From the NCBI GenBank assembly GCA_015499995.1, contig JADNRV010000015.1, forward strand, positions 372,001 through 436,000: DNA of 64,000 bases, written 5' to 3'. How positions within the stretch are numbered: the first letter of the stretch is position 1; each line of letters opens with the position of its first letter. Positions 1 to 12,200 of this stretch are shown here, piece by piece. The notes beneath the pieces are model-generated. The model worked only from the letters and a program-made list of their open reading frames with translations. It had not been told where the DNA came from and made no database searches. The DNA comes from Flammula alnicola (Eukaryota; Basidiomycota; Agaricomycetes; Agaricales; Strophariaceae). The translations under genes and the position numbers were made by a program.

Positions 1-941
1 CTGAGAATGTACTTCTTCCTCGTCAATTCACGGTCTAAAGAGGTTTGCCGTTAGTTGGCGGTGTTGAGAACAGAATATGACTATGACAACGCTACCTTTG
101 TCGAATTGGAAGCTTGAGATCAATTGTGCTTTGCTGGTCTCGTCGCCTGCCCAAGGTCGGTTCCGCACTAGTTTTCTGCATACGCTGTAATAGCGATCTT
201 TGAGGTCCTTTGGGTAAGATTTCAGAAAAGGATGTTTAAAGTTGTAACAAAGGAGGCTTACCTCCATTGAACGACTTGGTCCTTCAGGGTATTCATACCG
301 ATCATGTATAATGTACCACCGCGAATCGAAGTCCTGAACGACGCTGAACAAATAATCTGTCTCCTCTTTGGTCCACTCCTTGTCTATTTTGATTTTTTGA
401 GTGGCAAAGTTGACGATGCAGAGATAGGGACAACTCTTACCTTCAAGAAAACGTGTGTATTCATCTTGTGAATATGTATATGTAGTCGGTTGCACGTTAT
501 ATTTGGCGAAATTATATTCTATACAAGATGATAATTGATGATCGAACGATGAGGACAGAGAACATACCGGCGCCTGGCTCGTAGTGGCCTTCTCCCAATG
601 TCGAAGCTCAAGATTATCTTGCCGGCCAGGATTCTTGAATGCTCGTAATTCCCTTATACCAAAGTTGTAAGTCCAGACGCGTAAACCTATTAGCTGAAAT
701 TGCACACCATCTCGTCTTTGCACCTCCACCGCCAAAGTTGGGTTTCTGTTTCAGGCGCGGTTTGGCTAATGAGCGGCAAGGGAGGGTGCTGACGGTCCAA
801 TGAGGGAGTAGAGTTCTCGTGAAATTCCTTCGGGTTTTCGCGTATTGGTCGGTGCGGGTTTCTTGGTTGTGAGGGTCCGGCCGATGTGTTGCTTTCTGGT
901 ATAGAGAGCGCGCTGCGAATGTCTGCTGCAGTGGCGGCCAT
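1..941 (-). CDS. SWC4: SWC4/DMAP1-like chromatin subunit, 5' part, cut by window start
   Basis: Homologues are subunits of the SWR1 (H2A.Z-loading) and NuA4 (acetyltransferase) complexes in the nucleus. The N-terminus begins MAATAADIRSALSIPE at 941. The SANT/Myb-like part is clear: KEWTKEETDYLF, WYIIHDRYEYP, DLKDRYYSVCRKL and RPWAGDETSKAQLISSF. I infer introns of roughly 50 bases, including one (about 676-729) that joins the KTRW coding block to ELRAFKNPGR in frame. The last visible exon (positions 1-34) continues into DRELTRKKY, so the C-terminus lies outside the window. The N-terminal exon needs two frame changes: one base is missing near 859-861 (PSQPRKP to TRKPEGISREL) and one near 766 (SLAAHY to AKPRLKQKPNFGGGG). 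Both resulting stretches match the family, so I read the shifts as errors in the sequence. It is head to head with the AAA ATPase gene. Confidence 0.88.
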
Positions 942-1381
942 GAGAGATGATGCAGTGATTCAAAGGAAGAAATGTAAGATCACGTGAATGCCAATTTAAG
1001 ACTGCGATCAAAGCTCTCAGAGTGGGGATAGTAAGCCGGCGGCTTCAACGACATCAGTTACAACCAGTGTCTTCATGCGGTGGTATCTACACTGCGCAGT
1101 CACGTTAAGGTTCTGATAAAGCCTGGAGGCGTGTAACCCACGTCCCTCCAAAGAGTTTCTTACTTTAAACCCTCCCATCGCTCAATTCGACTTGGACCAT
1201 TTTCTAACCCTGTCAAGATCAAGACATGGCACCCACTCACTATTAATGAAGCAGACGAATTTGTGAATGTCTGGACGGACGTCGATGGAGAGCGCCCGAA
1301 GACGCCAAGACTGATTTTTACGGCCAATGGGTTGAGAAATGTGACTCGACTCATTCTTTCTCTGTGGTTCTCGCACTAAAC
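942..1381. other. Divergent intergenic region with an orphan reading frame
   Basis: This lies between the start of SWC4 and the AAA ATPase gene and should hold both promoters. On the plus strand, positions 1191-1380 contain an open frame without ATG that looks protein-like (for example KTWHPLTINEADEFVNVWTD and ERPKTPRLIFTANGLRN). I do not recognise it. It could be a 5' exon of the AAA gene put out of frame by a lost base, or the remnant of another gene. Confidence 0.4.
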
Positions 1382-3732
1382 ATGGATTCCAGCATCTGCC
1401 AAACTTCCTATACCGGCCATAACTGGGTAAGATCCCGTTTCTACCTTATTTCAGGCCCTCATCTCACGTTGTACCCGTTAGCGCCGATGCTTTGCGTAGT
1501 CTGTATCCCAACCATTCGCTTGTCATGACCAATGGATATGGGATGAACATCCTTGGTTTCCCTGGTGCTTCAGTGATACCCCTCGAGAAGACCCCTTGGT
1601 CACTAATCTGGTCTTTATACCCCTTGCCCGTAAACTGGGGTCGGTCCCGGGAGTGCTCGTTGACTCCGTTCAATTCGGAGCCTTTACAGTACCTGGAAGG
1701 TGAGCGCCCGTCTACTTTGGTATTACTCCATTGATTTATTTGATTCCGTTCCAGCAATATGAATATCTTATTTATACAATCCAAGTTCGTACTTCCTCGG
1801 CGTTAGTTTGAAACCTTATAATTGACTGAAATTTCCTACAGTATCCTGCAGGCTTTGGTACCATGACTCAATTCTTCATCCTTCATGAAGGTAACTTGGT
1901 TTCGCTGATGATATCCCATCATCTTCTCATGGAATGGCATGAAATAGGTCCAGAGGAAGTTTCGCGCCTCTTCCTCCTCTCCGCTGGGGCTTGGGCCGAT
2001 TCCCTGCACGACGAAATCTGGGTTTTCAATCAGGGCTTCTGGCAAAAAAATCATGGCCTCTGGACTGAAGTCCAGAAAGCAGACTGGAAGGATGTCATTC
2101 TCAAAGAAGAGTTCAAGAAGGCGCTCCAGAAGGACGTCTACGGTTTCTTCGCCTCTGAAGCCATCTACAAAGAGCTTGCTATTCCTTGGAAGGTAGTTTC
2201 CTTTGATATGCGCCCTAGAAACCAAGACACTAACTGACTTAACAGCGTGGTCTGATCATGTACGGTCCCCCAGGTATGTTTAGCCTTTATATATCTCATT
2301 TCTTCGGGCGCTTAATCTTATATAAATAGGAAATGGAAAAACTATCAGTTTGAAGACCATCATGAAAACGTGTGGTGCACAAGGTTTTGCCCCTTTGTAT
2401 GTGAAATCCTTCCAGAGTACGTTCTGCGTTCGAGTTCATCTCCGATGTAGGCCTTTTATCAAAATTTCTTCCTGCAGGTTACAAAGGAGAAGAAGGCGCA
2501 ATGGCCGATGTATTCGACAAGGCTCGCCAATTGGCCCCTTGTGTTGTAGTTCTTGAAGATCTTGATAGTCTCATCAACGACCGCAACCGATCATTCTTCC
2601 TCAATCAGTTGGATGGTTTGGAGGGAAATGATGGGTTACTCATAATTGGAACCACCAATCACTTCGACCGATTGGACCCAGGTCTTAGCACGAGGCCAAG
2701 TCGCTTTGACAGGAAATAGTAAGCTGGTTCTTTTGCTTAGTCTATAAGCTACTGAGTCGAGTCTACTAGCGAATTCGACGACCCAGACGAGGAGGAACGC
2801 AAGCTATATGCTCAATACTGGCAGAATAAACTGCAATCCAATAAGGAGATCGAATTCCCCGATCGCCTGGTCAACAAGGTCGCACGCTTGACTGACAGAT
2901 TCAGTTTTGCTTACCTCAAGGAAGCTTTGTGAGTCTCCATGTGATTCTACTGAGTATGCAAATTAAATAACGACTACATTCTAGTGTTTCTACTCTCGTC
3001 ACATTCGTCGGAATTGAAGGGGAGAAGCCGACATTTGAGAGTGTACTAACGGGTCAAATAGAAGCCCTTCGAAAGCAGCTCGATAAGCAGTTCAGTAAAT
3101 CGGGACTCTCGTCCAAAGTCGCAACCGACGCAAACTCAACAAATTCAACTATGCCTTATCCTGCTGGTGCTCGTCCGAACCGACCCTCTCGACCAGATTC
3201 CTCTAATGACGACGTCCACGCACTCCTTGATGCACTTTCCGAATGTGCGCCCAGAGTCGATCCTATTCGCAGTCGACTCTACCGAAGCTCGAGCTTTATG
3301 GACTCCCCCGCTGGCGAACAGCGCAACAACCGTGACTTTCGAGATCTTCTAGATGCCCTTTCAGATTCAGTTGCATCACTCGACTTCTCTCGCCGTGCCT
3401 ATGAGGCTACTCCATCTGGCCATCCAGACCGCCACCAAGGCTCTCAGGCGGACCACGAACGTGGAAGGAGGATCCGTGAACTCATGGATCGTATTTCTGC
3501 TCAGACAGAAAATAACTTCGGGGAGACTAGGTTTTATTCCCACTCTCCTTCCAACATTCCTACCCCCGGCGCTCAACCCGAATGGATTGCTAGTGGCCCT
3601 CTTCCAGGCCTCGGCCATCAGCCAATTTCACCTCAGGGCTCCGCTGGACTTCCGCTGGAAATCCCTTCACGGGCCCTCGATCTGGAAATAAATCTGAATA
3701 CCAGTAACCGAAAGTCTCTTGGGACATCATAA
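1382..3732 (+). CDS. AAA-type ATPase, single AAA domain with disordered C-terminal tail
   Basis: A P-loop ATPase of a family common in basidiomycetes; the client is unknown. An N-terminal domain (LRSLYPNHSLVMTNGYGMN, then LGSVPGVLVDSVQFGAF, then KADWKDVILKEEFKKAL) precedes the AAA module. Walker A is GPPGNGKT, split by an intron. Walker B is CVVVLEDLDSL, with ED where DE is usual, as in BCS1-like proteins. Sensor 1 is LLIIGTTNH and the arginine-finger region is RPSRFDR. The last exon encodes a Ser/Pro-rich tail with two copies of a D(x)LLDALS motif. I infer about ten exons. Two problems remain. The ATG at 1382 does not join the next exon (from 1455) in phase, so the start is provisional. One C is missing in the run at 1592-1595, where EKTP must continue as LVTNLVFIPLARKLG. 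Confidence 0.8.
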
Positions 3733-4109
3733 GAAGCGGCGAACTCATGCCAGTTGGTTTGTACTAGTATCATAACTCTCGGAAGAATTTATAAATCAAG
3801 AATCTCCTTTCCTCGAACTTATTCCTGTACATGCAGAGGCTGGCCGATACAATGTACAGAATGAATAGAAATATATATTTTGCCTTGATATTGCCAAAAC
3901 GGCACCCGCTAAGATGCACTGATCTTGGCAATCTTATCTTATCTTAGGTTTTGATAGCATGGTCAAGGACCAAAATAACTAAAGACGGCAAAAGGACAGA
4001 TGAAATCATATCTTCGTTTTCAACCTCATCGACGAATCATCTCTAAGTTAGCAGATCCTGAATCGATCTCTACGAGCACACGGACATCCGTCACACGACG
4101 TCTAGAAAT
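3733..4109. other. Intergenic region, AAA 3' end to GlnRS promoter
   Basis: About 377 bases between two genes in the same direction. It is AT-rich in the first half, as expected for a 3' end. I see no open frame, repeat or RNA gene in it. Confidence 0.5.
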
Positions 4110-6866
4110 ATGTCGAAACTGGCAAACGTGGACGCAAATGCTGACCCTCTCGTACCTCTTTTCCAATCGATGGGCTTGACCCAAGCAAAGGCGTTGGAGG
4201 CGATCAAAGCACCGAAGAGTGCAGCTATACTCAAGGAAATAATCGAGAGCAATACCGATGTTGTGACCGGTCTCGATGAAAAGCAGGCAACTCTGGTCGC
4301 CAACCTGGCTGTTGCGCTATCTAAAGCTGGCGCCTTTGGGTCAGGCGAGCGAGACTATGTCGTCAAGGCTATCACGGAATCGAAATTGAAGTCGGTGGAC
4401 CAAGTAACAGGTTTGTTCTAAGATATTTGTTGAAGTTTTTGGGTACCTTATGTTATGGCACATAGCTGCCGTGAAATATCTTGAATCGCACAGGCTGCCT
4501 GTTGAAGAGGGTGAATTTAACAAGGAAAGCGGTATCGGTAGGCATAAATATGAACATTTCATCTATTACGGTTCTCATAAGTCTTCCAGGTTTCTCTATC
4601 ACTCCCGAGGAGCTGTCTGCTCAAGTCGAAACTTATATCGCGTCAAATAATGTCACTGGATGGGCGAGCCTCGGATCCGTAATCAGCGCACTCAAAAATT
4701 CTCCAGAACTTCGATGGGCAAGCCCTCTCGATGTCAAAAAGGCTGTTGATCAAGTGTTTCTGGAGAAATTTGGTGCTAAGGAGTCAGCGAAGCCAAAATC
4801 GAAGGTCAGTCAAGACAAACCGACGTCAATATTTTCTTATGTTCTCTTTACAGGAACCCAAAGCTTCTACTAAAACAACAAAGGAAGACACTCCTGCTGT
4901 TCCGCCCCGAAGAGGTCGGTCTTTGAGGAGGTTTCTTGGGACAACTTCACAAACCCGGCGAAATCCTCAGATACACCCCCATCTTCGTGAAGCTCATTTA
5001 AAAGCAACAGGCGGCCAAGTTTGGACTCGTTCCCTCCGAACCGAATGGTTATCTTCACATCGGTCATTCAAAGGCCATTTTGTCAACTTTGGATACGCAG
5101 CTCATAACGGTGGAAAATGCTACCTGAGATACGATGATACGAATCCCGAAAAGGAGGAAGCCAGATATTTCGAAAGCATCCTTGAAATGGTTCGATGGCT
5201 TGGGTTCGAGCCCTGGAAAATCACGTATTCCAGCGATTATTTCACCGAGCTGTACGAACTTGCAGTTGAATTAATCAAGCGCGACAAAGCTTATGTTTGC
5301 CATTGTACCCGTATGTCGTTCGTGTGCCATTGTGTGTACTATTTCTGATTTTTCCCCAGAGGACGAGATCAAGGTTGATAGAGGAGAGAAGAAAGGACAA
5401 CCCCGGCCCTGCATACATAGAAATCGACCAATCGAGGAATCGCTAGCTGAATTCGAAAATATGAAGAACGGAAAATATCAACCAAAGGAAGCGAACCTTC
5501 GAATGAAACAAGATCTCAACGATGGAAACCCCCAAATGTGGGATTTGACTGCTTACCGGGTTTTGGAGACTCCCCACCACCGGACACACGACAAATGGAA
5601 GATCTACCCAACATACGACTTTACGCATTGCTTGGTGGATAGCATGGAGAACATCTCGTGAGTAATTCAAAGCAGCGCAGTCCAGTCAAAGTTTAATCGA
5701 AATTATACAGGCATTCTCTTTGCACCACCGAGTTCATTGCTTCGCGTCAATCATATGACTGGCTGTGCGATGCCCTCGAGGTGTACAAACCGAGGCAATC
5801 TGAATATGGACGCTTGAGTTTGGAGGGTAGCATTATGTCAAAACGGAAAATCCTTGCCTTGGTTGATGAGGGCTTCGTCAATGGCTGGGATGACCCACGC
5901 CTTTACACTTTGATCGCCCTCCGACGCCGTGGTGTGCCTCCAGGTGCCATTGTCTCTTTCGTCAGTACACTCGGCGTGTCGACAGCCGCGTCGAATATCG
6001 AACTCGCCCGCTTTGAGCAATCAGTCAGACAATATCTGGAAGGAACAGCTCCTCGACTTCTGATGGTGATGAAGCCTTTGAAGGTTACCATTGAAAATCT
6101 TCCGGAAGATTATTGCTTGATGGTTGAAAAGCCTCTCCACCCCAAGGTACCCGAGCATGGATCGTCTACCATCCCCTTCACGCGCACCATCTACATCGAG
6201 GCGGACGACTTCAGGACAGAAGACTCGAAAGATTATTTCCGTCTGGCGCCTGGAAAGACAGTAGGATTATTCCAAGCTCCGTATCCGATCACTTGCACGT
6301 CTTACAAGACGGATCCTGCGACTGGAGAAGTGGTCGAACTGATTTGCAAGTTGGAGAACGAGGGCCCTACGAAGAAACCCAAGGCATACATCCAGTGGGT
6401 GGCAGAGCATGCGGAATCTGGTAGTCCCGTGAAGGTCGACGAGACGCGCATCTTTAACCAGCTGTTCAAGAGCGAGCGTGTTCCCAGTGACTTCAGGTCC
6501 GACATCGCACCCAATACTTTGGAGGTCATCAAGACTGCAATCGTGGAAGTTGGATTCTGGCCTCTCGCTAAGCGTTCGCTGGTAGAGGCAAGGAAAGAAG
6601 CCAAAGCGAGAACCGCTAAGGCAACCAAAGAGAATTTCACGGCCGAAAACGCGGTGGAGGATGATACTCCTCGTGCTACGAGCGAACAACTAGTTGGCAA
6701 TGAGTGTGTCCGGTTCCAAGGATTGCGTGTCGCATATTTCGCTCTCGACAAGGACGCTCGCATATCCGCTTTGGAAGAAGGATCTCAAGCCACTGGCCGC
6801 AAACAGGGTGATTATATCGTCCTGAATCGTATTGTCAGCTTGAAGGAGGACTCTGGCAAGTCATAG
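4110..6866 (+). CDS. GLN4: Glutaminyl-tRNA synthetase, cytosolic
   Basis: Charges tRNA-Gln with glutamine in the cytosol; class I synthetase. The eukaryote-specific N-terminal domain starts [18 protein letters not shown] and runs through [20 protein letters not shown] to a lysine-rich linker. The catalytic core has the HIGH signature (YLHIGHSKA in its own frame near 5050), [35 protein letters not shown] and the KMSKS counterpart IMSKRKI. The C-terminal anticodon-binding beta barrels end in [14 protein letters not shown] infer seven exons; the last (about 5711-6866) is long. Between 4925 and 5085 the frame breaks five times, each explained by one missing base in a short run (near 4930, 4962, 5031, 5037 and 5079). 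With those bases the protein matches the family, for example [14 protein letters not shown] therefore consider the gene intact and the sequence faulty there. It is convergent with alpha-tubulin, 225 bases away. Confidence 0.95.
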
Positions 6867-7091
6867 ACAATTTGAGGGTCAACTGCAGAGGGCAAATCTA
6901 CATCGAAAGTTACTTACATTTTCACAATATTGCTTCCACAAATTTGCCTTATTTTAATAGAGACTGAAAAGATGTCAAATTCCGCAGTGTATGATGTGAG
7001 ACATGAAGGTATACGTGAGAGAGATCGTAAGGGTTTTAAAAGAAATTATAGGCGAGGTAGGCATCAAAGCGAAAAACAAGAATTCCAGCTT

Positions 7092-8835
7092 CTAATACTC
7101 AGCCTCCTCAACGTCAGCAGAGTCAATGCCGACCTCCTCGTAATCTTTCTCGAGAGCAGCAAGATCCTCACGGGCCTCAGAGAATTCACCTTCCTCCATA
7201 CCTTCACCAACGTACCAGTGGACGAAGGCGCGTTTGGAGTAGAGAAGGTCGAATTTGTGATCGAGACGACTCCAGGCAGAGGAGATGGCAGTGGTGTTGG
7301 ACAACATGCACATGCTGCGCGATACTTTGGCAAGGTCACCGCCTGGGACGTGTGCTGGAGGCTCGTTGCAGATACCAAGCTTGAAGCCAGTGGGACACCA
7401 GTCAACGAATTGAATGGTACGCTTGGTCTTGATGATAGCCACAGCAGCATTGACATCCTTGGGGACGACATCACCACGATAGAGAAGGGCGCAGGCCACT
7501 GAAATCTACATTAGCAGAACTCAAGATATGGTTCTCTTGAGGCTTACTGTATTTGCCTTCCCTGGGGTCGCATTTGACCATCTGGTTACCAGGCTCGAAG
7601 CAGGAGAAGGTCATGTCAGCAACAGAGTTCTGCTCGTGATGTGCCTTTTCTGCCGAGATGATAGGGGCAAAGGTGGCAAGAGGGAAATGGATACGAGGGA
7701 AACTATAAGAAGTGTTAATGGATGAAAAGCGAGATAATAAACTGCACGGACGGAACCAAGTTGGTCTGGAACTCGTTCAAATCGACGTTGAGAGAACCAT
7801 CGAAACGCAAAGAGGCGGTAATTGAGGAGACAACTTGAGCAATCAACCTGTTCAAGTTGGTGAGACTTGGCGAGGTGATTCCAAGGTTCTTCTTGCAAAT
7901 GTCGTAAATAGCTTCATTGTCAACCTATACAACATAAGTAAGGTCCTCTGCCGTTATTCAAATCATGGAATAGCTTACCATGAACGAGCAGTCGGAGTGC
8001 TCAAGGGTGGTGTGGGTGGTAAGAACGGAGTTGTAAGGCTCGACAACGGAATTAGCCAAGGTTGGGGCGGGGTAAACGCTGAACTCCAACTTGGACTTCT
8101 TGCCGTAGTCAGTTGAGAGGCGCTCAAGGATGAGGGCACCGAATCCAGAGCCAGTTCCACCTCCAAATGAGTGGAAGACAAAGAAACCTTGCAGACCAGA
8201 GCAGTTATCCGCGAGGCGGCGAACCTTGTCCATCACGACGTCGATTTGCTCCTTTCCAATGGTGTAATGGCCACGAGCGTCTGAGGGAAAAGAATGAGTG
8301 TGGTGTCAAATGCGATATGTGACGAAGGCATACAATTGCTGGCAGCATCTTCCTTTCCGGTAACAAGAGTCTCTGGGTGAAAGAGACTCCTGTAAGGACC
8401 ATTCCTGACCTCATCGATAACGTTGGGCTCAAGGTCGATGTACAAGGAACGGGGCACGTGTTTGCCAGAGGAAGTTTCGGAAAAAAACGTGCTGAAGCCA
8501 CCATCATTGGCAGACGGCGAGCCTTCCAGCAGGCGACCATCAGGCTATAAATCGTATTATAAGATCGAATACCGTTACAGACGCATAGAACTCACACTGA
8601 GACCGTGCTCGACGGTATACAGCTCCCCTGTGATAATCGGATCAGCATGGTGCCACTTTTCATATTTTACACATCCGCCCTCGGAGACTCAAAAACCACG
8701 CGTTTTGAAGTGCATTCCGCGCGACGATAGAAGACTTGGAAACTCGGGCAGAAAATGCGTAATAGAAAACTTACAGCAGGCGTTACCGATCTGGACACCA
8801 GCCTGACCAACGTGCACGGAGATGACTTCACGCAT
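7092..8835 (-). CDS. TUB1: Alpha-tubulin, first paralogue
   Basis: Alpha subunit of the microtubule heterodimer. Starts [17 protein letters not shown], carries the GTP-binding loop [17 protein letters not shown] and RGDVVPKDV, and ends DVEEAEY with the usual terminal tyrosine. Alpha rather than beta tubulin is shown by CMLSNTTAI and VDWCPTGFK. Its first three coding exons are 61, 32 and 211 bases, exactly as in the second alpha-tubulin at 16654. The intron before residue PDG has the same phase in both. The protein differs from its paralogue at many positions (LEPNVIDEV here, LEPGVIDDV there), so the duplication is not recent. No frame break was seen. Upstream, at 9286, the hydrolase gene ends on the same strand. 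Confidence 0.96.
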
Positions 8836-9285
8836 TTTCAAAAGACGACGAGAGCTTTAAATACGTTGAATAGAGATCAGGATTCAGGTATTTGTACGAC
8901 ACGTAGGGACGAACTTACAGAGGTGCGGAGAATGAGATAGGATACTGCGATGGCAGAACAGGACAAAGGGGAACCAACACGCTGTAGAATTATACAACCC
9001 TCATTTTCCCACGCTACTCCTGTCACATTTACTTGGTCTGTGCGTCGGAGGTCCACGGTCAGCGTGGCATCGGACAATAAACGCGACAGTGAAAGAGAGC
9101 TGCATGATGCAGGTCGAAAGCTATTGACATAGGCGGAATTAAATGCTATATGAGGTTGTAAAGAGCGCGTAATTTAATGGATGCGGATGTAACTACCCAG
9201 AATGTTCAGATTCAGATGTGGGTCCATATGCACAAACGCGTAACGGATACATATCAAGGCTAAATGCACGCAACAGCTACCGTCT
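8836..9285. other. Intergenic region upstream of alpha-tubulin
   Basis: About 450 bases between two minus-strand genes. It should contain the tubulin promoter and the hydrolase 3' end. I found no convincing open frame, repeat or RNA gene. Confidence 0.5.
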
Positions 9286-12200
9286 CTAATTTTCGTCGCT
9301 GTTTGTCAAGCCAACCTTTTCGGCAGTAGCACTTATCCCATCGGCAGCTTTCGCAATACTCTTCCTTCCGAAATACCTGAGATAGAATATTTATGAACAC
9401 TGCGCCAAGGACATCTCAAGCCAAATTATGCCATACCTCACAATATCATCCCACACCCGAAGGCCATGAATTGGGACAAGGTTGGTTTTGACCTGCTGTT
9501 CCGAGGCCGACTGTGTGGGTGGTTTGTTGGGATCATCGTGGGGATTAAATGCAGCTCGGACGGCGTCGACCGCCTTTAGTTTTGGTACAGTGAGGTGGGT
9601 GACTGGAGCTGTATAATATATGCTCTTTTTCAGAAGCGCCACAGCTTCCTGCTATTGTTGAACCATATATATCAAGAAATTCGAGTGAGCAAAAGAAAAT
9701 AACGCACTGTATCGTGGCGACCAGCAATAGCTGTCGCCGGGGGCCGCTCATTTTCGAGATCGAGGGGTCCCCAGCGTCGATCCGCTTGAATTTCGCCCAT
9801 AGATGTTTTCCTCGATGCAGAAGATTTCGCAACCAAGTGCTCATGCTCCGTCAGCGACCCATGAGACTGATGAACAAAACCCTGATCCAAGGCATTTTCC
9901 AACAGCCGTGCAGCCTTCGCCTCGTATTTGGCCTTCTTCTTCACAACCTTTTTGGCTTTCTTCGAAAACCGTTTGTCCCACTTGTCTTGGCCGTCCCGCC
10001 AGCGCTGTGCCGGAGCCTCTTTGATAAGTCCAATTTGCGAAATTTGAATATTTAGCGCTTCTAGAGCCTCGATAGGCTCCATGGGTCGCACATTGCCATG
10101 TATATCGACGCGATCACGAATCATTAGCGTGCCCGATATATCTTCCTGCAAAACGAGATTAACCATGAAACGGCCTTGACCTGTCTTTCAAACTCACCTT
10201 TTCACTTTGAGAAGTCACAGTCGCGTGAGCTTTTGTGCTCGGAGTTGAAGTCAAAGGACTTGCTTCAACTTCATTTTGCTTGACTGCCTCTGCAGCAATT
10301 TTTTCGTTCGCCAGGTACAATAACTCCAAATCAGATTCAGGAGTGGATTGCTTGTCATTTGTCAAGGTGTCCTGTCGCAGCATTTGATAAGATTTTCCTT
10401 CCACAGACTTTGACCTTTTCTTCTTCAATTTCCGTTGTTTGCTGCGCGTCTCAGGGTCCGAATCGCTTTCAACCAGAATGTCGTCTAGAGGCATGTGAAA
10501 ATCAGGGAATGGATTCTTCGAAAGATGCTCCTCGTCGCACGATGTTACATGCTTGATGAATTCGGCAATTGATCGGTAAGCATATTTGGCCTGCACTAAA
10601 AGATAAGCAAATGGGACGAAGGAGGTATTCACCACTTACGCTCTTTGTGAACATGAATACAGTCAACACATGACACATTCCTGTTAAAAGCGGTAAAAGT
10701 TAGCATAGAAACATACGTTGTAAAGTAGGGGCACGAACCATCGAATATTTGCAGGTGAACCTGGAGGTATAATGAAGTAATCATTAGCGTCAAGTAAACG
10801 AAGAACCATGGTGTGCATACCTTTGTCGGCGTCGTGAACTTTTCCGCATTCTCTTTCTGTCGCACTGAGTCTCGAAGAACTCCAGCTCGTGTTGGGTATT
10901 TCGAAGGATGGGCAGCTTTATGCGCCAAGTATATAATTTCATCTCTTAGAACTTCGCCATCACCTCCTATAATATAGAGCGGTGGGAGATTGCCTAACGA
11001 TCCTTGCAAGATAGGAGAAACCAGAGGATGGGTAAGCTGCCTGCAAAATATGCGCATGAGCACAAGGATCAAATGGATCCTCTGGAGTTGTGACGTACTC
11101 GGTGGCCGCATACATTTGGAATTGTGACCTTATTTCCAAAGGTACCGCGTTAGGATTCTCCATGAGAATTTTAGGGGGTTTAGGTTCCCAATGGTCCATG
11201 TTGTGTTCTTCCAACGTCTTTTCAATTTCATCTTTACTCTCGGGTGTTGCCCTCGAAGAGGTCTGTGAGTCGTATTGAGGAGCCTCCTTCTGAGAACCAG
11301 ATGATGGCGATTCTGATTTGACCAACATTTCTTCTTGGGATTTAACAAGCTTGCCGGCCCGGTATACCCCTCCTTGTTGTTTTTCGACATGACCTGAGGA
11401 TGTCGTCAATGTGTCAGCCTTTCCGTGCTTTGGTGGTTCGTTGATAACTGTGGGCACGATTCTTCCTCCGCTCTCAGGCTGCGTTGGGACCGGCCACAGC
11501 GTTGAAGGCTTAGCCAGAAATCCGTACTTAGGTATGATGTCCTGATGTCAATCAACATCAGCATCAGTGATAAATGCAGGACAAATAACGTACAGTATCA
11601 TAATTTTTCATGATACTTGGGAAACTGTGGGTCAGATCGACCCAAGGACTAATGAGTACTGCGCCTGCAGGCATCGGTAGACCTAAATCCCTGAGCACAG
11701 TCAATACCGTCAGGCAAAGACCGCCTCCTGCCGAATCTCCGGCGAAAACGATTTTTGAATTTGGTATGGCTTTGTGGAGCGCGCCTGGTGGCGGGCGGAT
11801 GAGATACAAATCTATGAAGTCGTAAGCGTGAAGCCGTCACAGAACTAACGTCAGGACGCACAGGCTGCGATAACATCTTGCAGAGGACAAGGCCATGGAT
11901 ATTGAGGCGCTTTGCTATAATAAAGAGTCAATATGTACGCGTCTCATGACAGAGTTAAAACTGACCGATAGTTTACGGCGAAGGCTCTGCCTTTGAATTT
12001 GTGGGCTTTGCATATAGTTTGAGCTCAAAGACCTGTCATGGAGAACTAAAAAAAATGCATACCATAATGCAGAATTTGGTATCGATGTGTGTCTGAAAGC
12101 TACATTACAATGTGAAGGAGAAAATGCGAGAGAAAGGTCTTACTGACGGAACCCCAGAAATATCCACCTGAAATGACATGATTCAGCATGTCAAGCTGCT

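Noticed and set aside
4925..5085. GlnRS as a pseudogene
   Set aside because: Five breaks occur in 160 bases, but the rest of a 900-residue essential protein is perfect and each break is one base in a short run, which fits sequence error better.
6930..7502. Plus-strand open frame of 190 codons opposite alpha-tubulin
   Set aside because: It lies antisense to conserved tubulin exons and has no family resemblance; it is a shadow of a highly biased coding strand.
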